From JBBDWK01 sp040902885 (lineage in GTDB: Bacteria; Acidobacteriota; Terriglobia; Bryobacterales; Bryobacteraceae): DNA of 64,000 nucleotides. How positions within the stretch are numbered: the first letter of the stretch is position 1; every line of letters starts with the position of its first letter. The position numbers and the translations under genes are program-made. Shown piece after piece: positions 24,060 through 32,657 of this stretch. The notes beneath the pieces were generated by a model, which made no database searches, was not told where the DNA came from, and saw only the letters and a program-made list of their open reading frames with translations. The stretch is taken from the NCBI GenBank assembly GCA_040902885.1, contig JBBDWK010000100.1, positions 9,054-73,053 of the forward strand, read 5' to 3'.

Positions 24060-26627
24060 CTAGAGGGATAATCGCAGACCGAACTGCAGCACGCGGCCGT
24101 CGTTCAGGGTATTCGTGATTTTGCCGAATGCCTGCGCGTTCAGGTTGCGCTGAGGTTCGTCGAACTGGGGGTGATTGGCGAGATTGAAGGCCTCGGCGCG
24201 GAACTGCAAAAAACGCTCCCGGCCGCCCCCCCATCGCCATTCGCGCCCCAGCGCCGCATTGAAATTCGCGATTCCCGCTCGCCGGAACGTGCCCCGTCCG
24301 AGCGAGCCGCGCTTCTCTCCGGGACGGATATAGGCAAACCGGTCGCGGCTCAGGATGGCGGGCGCAAGGTTGGGATGCGAGATAGTACGGCCCAGGATGG
24401 AGGGGTCAACCAGATTCGGACGGTCGCTTGATCCGCCGTCGACGTTTCCGTACCCGGGAGCGTCGCTGCCTACATACAGCGTGATCGGCGTGCCGGCTTT
24501 CACCAGCGTCGATCCCGAGATCTGCCATCCACTCAGCAGCCGTCCCAGACGCGGAAGATTGTAGCTGTAATAGGCCAGGAACGCGTGCCGCGAATCGAAA
24601 TTGCTCAGCCCCTTGCGGTCCCTAAAGGAGTCGTACTGCCACTGGCTGCGCGCCCGCGATTGGTCGCGGTTGGCAGCCGTGGAAGTATAATCGGCGCCTT
24701 CGTCGATGGACTTGCCGAAAGTGTAGCTGAAGCCCCACGCCAGTCCTCGCCGGCTGGGCGCCTGCAACTCGACCTGTGCGGCATCCATGTATGCGATTCC
24801 GCCGTTCACGATGTGCTTGATTTCGTAAAAATTCGGGTCCGGCCGGCGCAGATTGACGGTCTCCGTGGTCAGCGGGATGCCCGGCGTCGGTTCGGCTCGA
24901 TTCTGAACGTACGAATTCAGCAGTTTGAAACTTCGACTTCCTAGGTATCCGGCACGCAACAGGTACTGATTCTGAAAACGGCGCTCCACGCTCAGGTTGT
25001 ACTGGTGGGAATAGGGCGAAACCAGATCTGGAGAGAGGATGGTCGGCGAACTCCGAACATTCGCGCCGTTGAGATCAATGTCGCGCAATGGAGACAGCAG
25101 ATCCGGATTGGCGATCTGGATGTTCCTCACCAGTGGCGCGTTGTAGCGAATCTGCTGGTATGTCACCGGCAGGATCTGGCCGAAGGAAACCGTATAACCT
25201 CCGCGAACGATCGTGGCGGCCGTCAGCCTCCCCGAGAAAGAGAATCGCGGGCTGAAATTGTTGCAGTCGCAACCATAAGGGATGGTATTGAGCCGGTTGA
25301 CCTCGATCGGCGCCGTCACCAGATTGTAGCGGAGCCCGTAGTACAGCTCCAGGCGGCCGTTTGCCTTCCAGCGGCCTGCGAAGAACAGGTTGCCTTCCGA
25401 GTTCCGGAATCCGCGCGACACCTCGCCCAGAGAGACCTCGTAGCTGGTGGGCGTTCCCAGACGCAGGTTCTCGATGGCAGTGCGTCCGAAGTTACTCGAG
25501 AAGATGTAGAGCCCCCGCTGGTTGAACGTTTCGATGCCATTGAGCTGGTAGCGGGCGAAATCGCCTCCGAAGGTCAATTCGTGCGCGGCGCCGGTCTGGT
25601 GCGTCGCCAGCGCTCCATAGCGCCAGGTATTGATGGCGCGGTCGATGGGGAATTCGCTGTCCGGTCCGAGCTCTTCAATCTGATATCCCATGCGCACCCG
25701 CGGTCCCACGGCGTTGGGTTCCGGTTGCAGTAGAGACCGCGCCCGATGAAACGCCGCACCGATGGCAATATTGGTCTCCGGCGCCGGGCTCAGCGTGTAG
25801 GCGATGCGGGACCGGTGGGTGTGAATATCCGTGTCGGGATTCTGGCCCGCTACAAGCTGAAACGCGTGCACGCGCTGGCGGCCGATGGAATGCAGCAGCG
25901 AGAGTTTGCCCTGCGGTCCGGCCTGGCGGTCCAGCCGCAGGCTGGCATCTGTTTCATCGATCGTCTGGGGCGAATTGGTGTTAAGCGCGCGGGGGTCGAA
26001 GTCGGGCCGGTTCGGCAGCCGGTCCGGGTAAGCGGCCAGGAAACGGGCCACCAGCGCGCGGACTTCGGGATGGGTGGCCAGCGGTGTTCGCTCGGAGGCC
26101 AGCGGCGCCAGAATGTTGCCGTTCACCATGCCGCGGATCTTGCGCTGCGACAGGTTTCCCGACAAACTTCCCAACCCGCGAACGCCGCCCGTAAAGCGTC
26201 CGCCATACTGATTCATGCGAGACGGCAGAACCGGCCCCACCTGAAAAAAGGTACGCGCGTTGAACGCGCTGTTCCGCAACGTTTCGAAAAGTTCTCCATG
26301 CCATCCGGAAACCGGCGGCGCGGGGCGAAGAGTCACGCTCTCCCCCGGAGGCCGGCCATGTTCGGTGGCGTAGTGGGAGAGTTCCACGGGCGGCTGCGGG
26401 ATCAGCGTCACGTTGTCGCCCATCCGGATGTTCAACTCTTTGACCGCGTTTGTGTCGATCCGGCTGAAGAAAACGTTCTCGTTGCGTTGCGCCGAAGCCT
26501 GCTGCAACTGAACGGGAGCCTTGCGATCCGAGGGCGCCGGTGGCGCTGGGGACGGCGCCTTCTCGTTGGGCGTGGCCGCCGGAAGCAGAGCGGCGCCGAA
26601 CGCCGCCACGAAGAACGCCCGCATCAT
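24060..26627 (-). CDS. Outer-membrane TonB-receptor-like barrel protein
   Basis: An 855-residue protein with an N-terminal signal peptide (MMRAFFVAAFGAALLPAA), a Pro/Ala-rich stretch and then many amphipathic strands typical of TonB-dependent receptor barrels (LELYYGLRYNLV, YNLSVERRFQNQYLLRAGYLG, WGFSYTFGKSIDEGADY). It lacks the carboxypeptidase-regulatory-like domain and a normal plug found in the four other receptors in this window. The first 130 residues instead contain a charged segment of unknown fold. The last residues (LQFGLRLSL) end in Leu, not the usual Phe. I chose the start at the MM pair because the signal peptide begins there. Confidence 0.8.
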   Translation of the reverse strand: MMRAFFVAAFGAALLPAATPNEKAPSPAPPAPSDRKAPVQLQQASAQRNENVFFSRIDTNAVKELNIRMGDNVTLIPQPPVELSHYATEHGRPPGESVTLRPAPPVSGWHGELFETLRNSAFNARTFFQVGPVLPSRMNQYGGRFTGGVRGLGSLSGNLSQRKIRGMVNGNILAPLASERTPLATHPEVRALVARFLAAYPDRLPNRPDFDPRALNTNSPQTIDETDASLRLDRQAGPQGKLSLLHSIGRQRVHAFQLVAGQNPDTDIHTHRSRIAYTLSPAPETNIAIGAAFHRARSLLQPEPNAVGPRVRMGYQIEELGPDSEFPIDRAINTWRYGALATHQTGAAHELTFGGDFARYQLNGIETFNQRGLYIFSSNFGRTAIENLRLGTPTSYEVSLGEVSRGFRNSEGNLFFAGRWKANGRLELYYGLRYNLVTAPIEVNRLNTIPYGCDCNNFSPRFSFSGRLTAATIVRGGYTVSFGQILPVTYQQIRYNAPLVRNIQIANPDLLSPLRDIDLNGANVRSSPTILSPDLVSPYSHQYNLSVERRFQNQYLLRAGYLGSRSFKLLNSYVQNRAEPTPGIPLTTETVNLRRPDPNFYEIKHIVNGGIAYMDAAQVELQAPSRRGLAWGFSYTFGKSIDEGADYTSTAANRDQSRARSQWQYDSFRDRKGLSNFDSRHAFLAYYSYNLPRLGRLLSGWQISGSTLVKAGTPITLYVGSDAPGYGNVDGGSSDRPNLVDPSILGRTISHPNLAPAILSRDRFAYIRPGEKRGSLGRGTFRRAGIANFNAALGREWRWGGGRERFLQFRAEAFNLANHPQFDEPQRNLNAQAFGKITNTLNDGRVLQFGLRLSL

Positions 26628-26680
26628 GCGACAGCGACCACACAGCACGGGAAGGCGGAATCGCGAGACATCGATCCTCT

Positions 26681-26689
26681 ACTTTAGCA
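26681..26689 (-). promoter_or_regulatory. Extended -10 promoter of the barrel-phosphatase operon
   Basis: On the minus strand TGCTAAAGT (TGn plus TAAAGT) lies about 54 bases before the chosen start at 26627. No clear -35 box is needed for such an extended -10. Confidence 0.35.
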
Positions 26690-26726
26690 TTAGAGCGCCC
26701 CTCGTCCGGCGGTAAAGGGCTTCGCC

Positions 26727-27926
26727 TTATTTGGGCATTCCCAGAGCCGCTTTGAGCTGGCGGTAAGCGGCCTCGGCGTACTCGGCCTTCAGCCGCTCCA
26801 GAGAGTCGACTTTGGTTTCTCCCGGCCGCGGGCCGCTCTCCTGCAGGCAGCGCCCCAGAAGAGTTGTGGCTTCATCGTCCTCCTCGTCGCGCTCGAGGGC
26901 GGCGCGAAAGCTGTCGGCCGCCGCAGTGAAATTCCCTGTCTTCCACAAGGCATAGCCGAGGTTGAAATGATAATCGGGGTCGGAGTTGTCGCCCTCCAGC
27001 GCCTTGCGGAAGTTCTCCACGGCGGCGTCGGGAGCGTTTCTCAATTGCGCGGCGCCCAGGTTGTTGAGCACTTCGTTGAGCGGGACCGTCCGCGCCACCT
27101 CTTCAAAGCACTGCGCGGCGCCCTCGTAGTCGGCCAGGTAGTAGCGCGACAGGCCGAGCAGGAAGCGCGCCTCCAGATAGCGGGAATCGGCGCGGCTGAC
27201 CCGCTCGAGCCATCCCGCCGCCACGCGGTAATCCTCTTTTTCCGCGTACATCTTGCCCAATTGAAAGCACGGTTGCGAGAAGCCTTCGTCGAGCCGCGCC
27301 GCTTGAGTGAAGAAGCGGTGTTTCTGCTCGGGGGACGCGGCCATTAAGCCCCGGATGTAGCTTTCGATCGCATCCACCCGAACCGCCGGATGCGCTTTGC
27401 GGAACTCCTGTTCGGAGGGCGCCGTCTTGGGCGCGAGAAACTGGAGCGACTGCCACGAGAGATGGGTGACCATCCCCGCCAGATCGTCGAGCGCGCCTGC
27501 TTCGCCGAACTCCGGCCCCTTGTGCAGCCGCTTCAGATCCAGAATCCCGGCGTTGATGCGCAGGCGCAGCCGCGCCTCCTCTTCTTCCTGTTGTTCCGAC
27601 GGCTTGGGAGCGGTGACCTCATAGGTCCCGTGGATCACCTTTGCAGCGTCCAGCGTATCGCCGATTTTGATTATCGAAGCCCGCGTGAGCAGCGCCCCGT
27701 GGCGCATGGAATGCCGCCGGTAGGCTTCCAGCCGTTCCTCCCTGCCCAGCACGAGGACGTCCCGCGAGGCCAGCGCTTCGCGCATTGCCTCCGCGATACT
27801 CTCGCCGATCCAATCGATATTCGGATCTTTTGAGAGATTGAAAAAAGGTAAAACGAGGATGCTTTCGCCCCGTGCCGGGTGGAGTCCCGCGCACAGCAGG
27901 AAAGCCAAAAACAAGTACTGCCGCAT
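26727..27926 (-). CDS. Exported TPR protein with a FlgO/TolB-like N-terminal domain
   Basis: A 399-residue protein with a signal peptide (LFLAFLLCAGLHPARG). Residues about 20-180 resemble the beta-rich domain seen in FlgO/CsgG-like and TolB N-terminal modules (ILVLPFFNLSKDPNIDWIGESIAEAM). From about 200 on there are at least five tetratricopeptide repeats (for example YHFNLGYALWKTGNFTAAADSF). It is probably periplasmic or outer-membrane attached and scaffolds an envelope complex. It is on its own promoter next to the divergent SelA-like gene. Confidence 0.75.
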   Translation of the reverse strand: MRQYLFLAFLLCAGLHPARGESILVLPFFNLSKDPNIDWIGESIAEAMREALASRDVLVLGREERLEAYRRHSMRHGALLTRASIIKIGDTLDAAKVIHGTYEVTAPKPSEQQEEEEARLRLRINAGILDLKRLHKGPEFGEAGALDDLAGMVTHLSWQSLQFLAPKTAPSEQEFRKAHPAVRVDAIESYIRGLMAASPEQKHRFFTQAARLDEGFSQPCFQLGKMYAEKEDYRVAAGWLERVSRADSRYLEARFLLGLSRYYLADYEGAAQCFEEVARTVPLNEVLNNLGAAQLRNAPDAAVENFRKALEGDNSDPDYHFNLGYALWKTGNFTAAADSFRAALERDEEDDEATTLLGRCLQESGPRPGETKVDSLERLKAEYAEAAYRQLKAALGMPK

Positions 27927-27933
27927 TTGTTAC

Positions 27934-27942
27934 AGTGTAGCA
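27934..27942 (-). promoter_or_regulatory. Extended -10 for a leaderless TPR-protein transcript
   Basis: On the minus strand TGCTACACT (TGn plus TACACT) ends seven bases before the ATG at 27926, with no Shine-Dalgarno sequence in between. Confidence 0.5.
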
Positions 27943-27995
27943 ACCGGCGGCGCCGCGGCGCCGCGGGCGTCTTTCTCGCGCGCCAAGGCGGGCGT

Positions 27996-28001
27996 TACAC
28001 T
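27996..28001 (+). promoter_or_regulatory. -10 box of the SelA-like gene
   Basis: TACACT lies 27 bases before the GTG start and the short leader holds a strong AGGAGGA ribosome-binding site (28018-28024). This conventional arrangement contrasts with the leaderless gene on the other strand. Confidence 0.45.
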
Positions 28002-28028
28002 GAACAAGTCTCAACTCAGGAGGAAACC

Positions 28029-29222
28029 GTGCCGAATCGACGAAAGTTCCTGCAAGGCCTCTCCAGCGTGCCGCTCCTCGGCGGCGCTCTCACTAACCTG
28101 GGAATCGCCGCTCCCGCAAAAAGGGAGTTCTGGAAGGAACTGGGCATCAAGCCATTCATCAATGCGGCGGGCACTTATACCACCCTTACCGCTTCACTCA
28201 TGCATCCGGAAGTTGTTCAGGCCATCGAGTATGCTTCGAAGCAGTTCGTGCGGCTGCAGGAAGTTCACGACGCGGTGGGCAAAAAGATCGCATCCCTGGT
28301 TGGCTCCGAATCCGCCATGGTCACCGCCGGCGCTGCCTCCGCGCTCACGCTCGGAACGGCCGCGTGCATGACCGGAACCAGCCAGGAGTTCATCCGGCGC
28401 CTTCCGGACACGGCGGGGATGAAGACCGAGGTCATCATTCAGAAGTCGCACCGGTACGGATACGATCACGCGGTGCGCAACTGCGGAATCAAATTCATCG
28501 AGGTGGAGACGCGCGAGGAGCTGGAGCGCGCCATCAACGAGCGAACGGTGATGATGCTGTTCTTCAATGCCAACGAGAATAAGGGGCAGATCAAGGCCGC
28601 CGAGTTCGCGGAGTTGGGCAAGAAGCATCGCATTCCGACGATGAACGACGCCGCCGCGGACGTCCCGCCGGTGGAGAACTTCTCCAAGTACATCAAGCAG
28701 GGTTTCGATCTGGTCGTATTCTCGGGCGGCAAGGGCATCCGCGGGCCACAGAGCTGCGGGCTGCTTCTGGGACGCGAGGACCTGATTGCCGCCGCGCGCC
28801 TCAACGGGCCTCCCTTCAGCGACAGCATCGGCCGCGGCATGAAGGTCAACAAGGAAGAGCTGGTAGGCATGATGGTGGCCGTCGAGCTGTATGTGAAGCG
28901 CGATCATCAGGCCGAATGGAGGGAGTGGGAGAAGCGGATCAAGATCATCTCGGACAGCGCCGGCTCGAACAAAGCCGTGAAGATGGAAACGCATATTCCC
29001 GAGATCGCCAATGCCGTGCCTCATCTGCGCATCACCTGGGATGCGGACGAATTGAAGATCACGCGCGCCGAGGTGGTCAAACAGTTGCGCGAAGGGGACC
29101 CGGCCATCGAGCTCAGCCCCGGCGGTCCGAAGAACGGCATCGAAGTAGCCGTGTGGATGTTGCAGCCGGGCGAAGAGCGGATCGTGGCGAAGCGCATCCG
29201 CGAGGTTCTGAGAAAGGCGTAA
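28029..29222 (+). CDS. Tat-exported SelA-like PLP-dependent enzyme
   Basis: A 397-residue fold-type I pyridoxal-phosphate protein of the SelA/D-glucosaminate-6-phosphate ammonia-lyase group. It starts with GTG eight bases after AGGAGGA. The N-terminus NRRKFLQGLSSVPLLGG is a twin-arginine export signal, which suits a cofactor-loaded enzyme. Family blocks: FINAAGTYTTL, VTAGAASALTLG and the cofactor lysine in SGGKGIRGPQSCG (Lys235). True SelA acts in the cytoplasm and is about 460 residues, so this is not a selenium transferase. An elimination or racemisation of an amino acid or amino sugar outside the cytoplasm is likely, substrate unknown. Confidence 0.8.
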   Translation: MPNRRKFLQGLSSVPLLGGALTNLGIAAPAKREFWKELGIKPFINAAGTYTTLTASLMHPEVVQAIEYASKQFVRLQEVHDAVGKKIASLVGSESAMVTAGAASALTLGTAACMTGTSQEFIRRLPDTAGMKTEVIIQKSHRYGYDHAVRNCGIKFIEVETREELERAINERTVMMLFFNANENKGQIKAAEFAELGKKHRIPTMNDAAADVPPVENFSKYIKQGFDLVVFSGGKGIRGPQSCGLLLGREDLIAAARLNGPPFSDSIGRGMKVNKEELVGMMVAVELYVKRDHQAEWREWEKRIKIISDSAGSNKAVKMETHIPEIANAVPHLRITWDADELKITRAEVVKQLREGDPAIELSPGGPKNGIEVAVWMLQPGEERIVAKRIREVLRKA

Positions 29223-29230
29223 AACCGGCA

Positions 29231-29292
29231 ACCGCTCCCTCACGGTCACGGCTCTGAAGGCTTACGGAGCCGCGACCGTGAGGGAGCGGTTG
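29231..29292. repeat. Long inverted repeat between convergent genes
   Basis: Two 25-base arms (29231-29255 and 29268-29292) match at 24 of 25 positions, with a 12-base loop. It sits between the ends of the SelA-like and dipeptidase genes and could act as a bidirectional terminator, although no T tract follows. A related single arm occurs at 41666-41691. Confidence 0.85.
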
Positions 29293-29299
29293 TTGATCG

Positions 29300-30409
29300 T
29301 TATCCTGAGGCCGCGACCTTTTCCACGGCTCGCATCAGACGCAGAGTATTCTCACGGTATAGTTTGCGGATGTCTTCCGCACTGTAGCCGCGCTTGAGCA
29401 GCGCGCGAGTGAGATCCGGAAACTTGGAAACATCGTCGAGACCGCGGGGCGTGCAGGAAATTCCGTCGAAATCGCTTCCAATTCCGACCGCATCGATGCC
29501 GCCGATCTTCACCGCGTGATCGATGTGGGCCACCACGTCCTCTAGCGCCGCTCGTACGCGAGGCTTCTTCGCGCGCGAGGCGGCAGCCGACTCTTCGGAA
29601 ACGAACTGGCAGGCGAAGTTGATCTGAATCACACCGCCCTTGCGCGCCATCGCCCGGATCATGTCGTCGGTCATATTCCGCCCTACGTTCGTGACCGCAC
29701 GGCATGAGGAATGCGAAGCGAAGACGGGCGCGCGGCTGGTTTCCAGAACGTCCGCGAACGTATCGTCGGAGACGTGCGAGATGTCCACCATCATGCCCAG
29801 GCGGTTCATCTCGAGCACCACTTCGCGGCCGAAATCCGAAAGCCCGCCGTGCCGTTTCTCGCCAGGTGTCCCAATCATTCCGGAAGAATCCGCCCAATTG
29901 TTGGTGTTGCTGTGGGTCAGGGTCATGTAGCGGACGCCGAGGTCGTGGAAAGTGCGCAACAGGCGCAGGCTTTCCTCTATGGCATGACCGCCCTCAATGC
30001 CCATGAGCGCCGCGATTTTACCCTGTTTCCGCGCGGTTTCGATTTCATCGGCGGTGCGGGCCAGCACGAAATCGTTCGGGTACCGTCCGACGATATCGCG
30101 CTTCACCGTGTCGATCATTTCGAGCGCGCGGTGCGCCGCCCGGCCCTTCGCCGCATAATCGGCCGCTACATAAATGGCAAAAAATGTTGCGCCAACTCCG
30201 CCCTGCCGGAAGCGCTGGATGTCGGTGTGGCCGAGACCCCGGTTGGCGCCGATATCGCGGCCGTCCACGGTGAAGCTGGTGACGTCGTTATGGGTGTCGA
30301 TCAGCGGCGCGGCGCGGTGAACCCGCGTAAACTCGTCGCTGGTGGCGGTTGTGCAACAGAGGGTCGCGGCCGCGAGGAGCGGCGCAAGGAAGGGAAAACG
30401 AAGGCGCAT
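29300..30409 (-). CDS. Exported membrane dipeptidase (peptidase M19)
   Basis: A 369-residue zinc dipeptidase of the renal-dipeptidase family. A signal peptide (FLAPLLAAATLCC) with a possible lipobox Cys is followed by IDTHNDV with the first metal ligands, IEGGHAIE, THSNTNNWADSS, FASHSSCRAVTNVGRNM and GIGSDFDG, all in family order. It cleaves dipeptides, often with a D-residue at the C-terminal side. It is convergent with the SelA-like gene and next to a transpeptidase-like protein, so a role in cell-wall peptide turnover is possible. Confidence 0.92.
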   Translation of the reverse strand: MRLRFPFLAPLLAAATLCCTTATSDEFTRVHRAAPLIDTHNDVTSFTVDGRDIGANRGLGHTDIQRFRQGGVGATFFAIYVAADYAAKGRAAHRALEMIDTVKRDIVGRYPNDFVLARTADEIETARKQGKIAALMGIEGGHAIEESLRLLRTFHDLGVRYMTLTHSNTNNWADSSGMIGTPGEKRHGGLSDFGREVVLEMNRLGMMVDISHVSDDTFADVLETSRAPVFASHSSCRAVTNVGRNMTDDMIRAMARKGGVIQINFACQFVSEESAAASRAKKPRVRAALEDVVAHIDHAVKIGGIDAVGIGSDFDGISCTPRGLDDVSKFPDLTRALLKRGYSAEDIRKLYRENTLRLMRAVEKVAASG

Positions 30410-30451
30410 TCTTTCTTAAAGTGTACCCGCAAACACGATTTCCGCGCACGT

Positions 30452-30460
30452 TGCTACAAT
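30452..30460 (+). promoter_or_regulatory. Extended -10 for a leaderless SDR transcript
   Basis: TGCTACAAT (TGn plus TACAAT) ends seven bases before the ATG at 30468. No ribosome-binding site is present. Confidence 0.55.
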
Positions 30461-30467
30461 TCTCCAG

Positions 30468-31217
30468 ATGACCAGTCCTTTTCGTTTGGATGGCCGCAAA
30501 GCCCTGATTACCGGGGGCGCAAGCGGCATAGGCGCGGCCACTTCCCGAGTGCTCGCGGAGGCAGGCGCGTCGGTGATCGTCGCCGATGTGGATCGCGACG
30601 CCGCCGGCGAACTTGCCGCCGGGCTGCCGGAAGCCGTGCCTTTGTTCGTGGATATTACGGACGAATATTCGGTGAAGGAGGCCTACGCCAGCGTTCCCGC
30701 TCTCGACATCCTGGTGAATAACGCCGGCATCGGCCTGGTGGGCGGAGTCGAAGAGACCGGCCTCGAAGATTTCCAGCGTCTCTTCCGCGTCAACGTGGAG
30801 GGAACGTTTCTGATGACCAAGCACGCGATGCCGCTGCTGCTGGCTTCGCACGGTTCGATCGTGAACATTGGTTCGGTCGCGGGCCTGGTTGGCGTAAAGC
30901 GCCGCTACGCCTACTGCGCCACGAAGGGCGCCGTGGTCGCCATGACCCGCCAGATTGCCGTCGATTACCCCACCCAGGTGCGCGTCAACTGCATCTGCCC
31001 GGGGACGGTGGACACGCCGTTTGTGGAAGCGTACATCGAGAAATATCACAGCCACGAAAAGGAAAAGGTGCGAGCCGAACTGAATCAGCGCCAGCCGGTG
31101 GGACGACTGGGCCGGCCCGACGAGATCGCTCACCTGGTCCTGTATCTCTGCTCCTGCGAAGCGGGCTTCGTGAATGGTTCTATTGTCGCCATTGACGGGG
31201 GGTGGACAGCCGCCTGA
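30468..31217 (+). CDS. Short-chain dehydrogenase/reductase
   Basis: A 249-residue classical SDR oxidoreductase that uses NAD or NADP. The cofactor motif ITGGASGIG is at residues 14-22, an acidic residue follows the second strand (VADVD), suggesting NAD. The NNAG motif, the catalytic Ser in NIGSVAG and the YCATK Tyr-Lys pair are all present, as is the PG motif (CPGTVDTP). Substrate is not predictable; many relatives oxidise sugars or sugar alcohols. Confidence 0.92.
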   Translation: MTSPFRLDGRKALITGGASGIGAATSRVLAEAGASVIVADVDRDAAGELAAGLPEAVPLFVDITDEYSVKEAYASVPALDILVNNAGIGLVGGVEETGLEDFQRLFRVNVEGTFLMTKHAMPLLLASHGSIVNIGSVAGLVGVKRRYAYCATKGAVVAMTRQIAVDYPTQVRVNCICPGTVDTPFVEAYIEKYHSHEKEKVRAELNQRQPVGRLGRPDEIAHLVLYLCSCEAGFVNGSIVAIDGGWTAA

Positions 31218-31350
31218 TGTGGCCGGCGAAACCCAACTGTGAGCTACAGTCTACACAGTTGTCCGCCGATTTCTATTATGGGTCACGATTTATCGATTGG
31301 CCGTCGGATTTCATTCTTGTGACGGCGCATCGGCAAATGCTAAAAAAGAC

Positions 31351-31380
31351 TTGACTGGGATGAGAACTTCGGCTCAGAAT
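31351..31380 (+). promoter_or_regulatory. Possible promoter of the transpeptidase-like gene
   Basis: TTGACT and CAGAAT are 18 bases apart. The rest of the 252-base gap (31218-31469) shows no gene; the leader would be about 85 bases and is pyrimidine-rich near the start codon. Confidence 0.3.
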
Positions 31381-31469
31381 AGAAATTCCGGTTGCTCCGC
31401 CGGAAACCGCAGTAAGCTCTGGACGTCGATTTCTTGCTTTTCCCCGTCTCCCCCAACCCGCGACGTGTC

Positions 31470-32657
31470 ATGAGAAACATCAAAGTAATTTCACTCGTAG
31501 ACTTCGCAATTCTAATCGTCTTCCTCAACTGCGTTGCTTTCGCAGTGGAAAAGCCGTCTCAGAAAAAAGCTACGGTACGAAAAACCTCCGCCAGTCGCAC
31601 GGTGAAAAAACGCGTTCACCGTCCCGCGGCTCGCAAAACCTCCCGGCGCCCCGCCATCCGGAAGGCCAAGTACACTCGTCCCAGGAAAGTATACAGCCCC
31701 TGGACCGAGCCCACGTACGCGGACTCCACTCTCGGCGACAACGTGGATGGCGAGGTTCTGGAAGTGCGCCGCGCCGCGGTGGAGGCGCTCGGACAGTACA
31801 ACGGCTCGGTTGTGGTTGTGGACCCGAATACCGGCAGGATTCTGACAATGGTCAACCAGAAGCTGGCATTGGGTTCGGGCTTCCAGCCGTGTTCCACGAT
31901 CAAAGTGCCGGTGGCGCTGGCCGCGCTGGCGGAAGGCTTGATCGCCAAAGACAAGATCATGCCGGCGGCCGGCGCCCGCATGAACCTCACCACGGCGCTC
32001 GCCAAGTCCAATAACTCTTACTTTGCAAACCTGGGCATCAAGCTCGGCTATGACCGCGTGAGTTTTTATGCGCGGATGTTCGGCCTGGGAGAGAAAGCCG
32101 GCTTGAATATACCCGGCGAGAGCCCGGGGTACTTTCCGAAGGCTCCGCCCAAGAATGGCGGAATGGGAATGCTGACCAGTTTCGGCGAGGAGATTTCTCT
32201 TACTCCGCTGCAGCTTGCCGCGATGATGTCGGCGGTTGCCAACGACGGCACGCTCTACTACCTGCAATACCCCCGCAGCGAGGCCGAAGCGGAAAACCTG
32301 GTTCCCCGGATCAAGCGGCGTTTGGATATGGAGCAGTGGATTCCGGAGGTAAAACCGGGCTTGGCTGGAACCGTGCAATTCGGAACCGCGCGCCGCGCCT
32401 TCGAGCCGGACGACCCGGTGCTGGGCAAAACCGGCACGTGTACCGAAGCGCGGACCCACCTGGGCTGGTTTGGCTCGTTCAACGACATTGGACCGAACAA
32501 GCTGGTGGTGGTGGTGCTGCTGACCGGCGGCCGGCCCTCGGTGGGCTCGACGGCCGCGGGAGTTGCGTCCGACGTTTACAGCCGCCTGTCCGAGACAAAC
32601 TATTTCACACGCAGCCGGCCCATCACGCCGGTCGCTTTAATTTCCATCGGACAGTAG
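31470..32657 (+). CDS. Penicillin-binding-protein-like transpeptidase with basic linker
   Basis: A 395-residue exported protein. After a signal peptide or anchor (VDFAILIVFLNCVAFA) comes a stretch of about 50 residues, nearly half Lys or Arg (KKRVHRPAARKTSRRPAIRK). The catalytic domain follows with all three penicilloyl-serine transferase motifs: STIK (Ser142, Lys145), SNN (180-182) and KTGT (320-323). The long dimerisation and transglycosylase domains of normal PBPs are absent. It may be a D,D-transpeptidase, carboxypeptidase or beta-lactam sensor. The basic linker could bind anionic envelope polymers. It overlaps the obgE end by 21 bases, convergently. Confidence 0.85.
   Translation: MRNIKVISLVDFAILIVFLNCVAFAVEKPSQKKATVRKTSASRTVKKRVHRPAARKTSRRPAIRKAKYTRPRKVYSPWTEPTYADSTLGDNVDGEVLEVRRAAVEALGQYNGSVVVVDPNTGRILTMVNQKLALGSGFQPCSTIKVPVALAALAEGLIAKDKIMPAAGARMNLTTALAKSNNSYFANLGIKLGYDRVSFYARMFGLGEKAGLNIPGESPGYFPKAPPKNGGMGMLTSFGEEISLTPLQLAAMMSAVANDGTLYYLQYPRSEAEAENLVPRIKRRLDMEQWIPEVKPGLAGTVQFGTARRAFEPDDPVLGKTGTCTEARTHLGWFGSFNDIGPNKLVVVVLLTGGRPSVGSTAAGVASDVYSRLSETNYFTRSRPITPVALISIGQ

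Noticed and set aside
28029..29222. True L-seryl-tRNA(Sec) selenium transferase (SelA)
   Set aside because: The protein is shorter, carries an export signal and has no selB or tRNA-Sec nearby.
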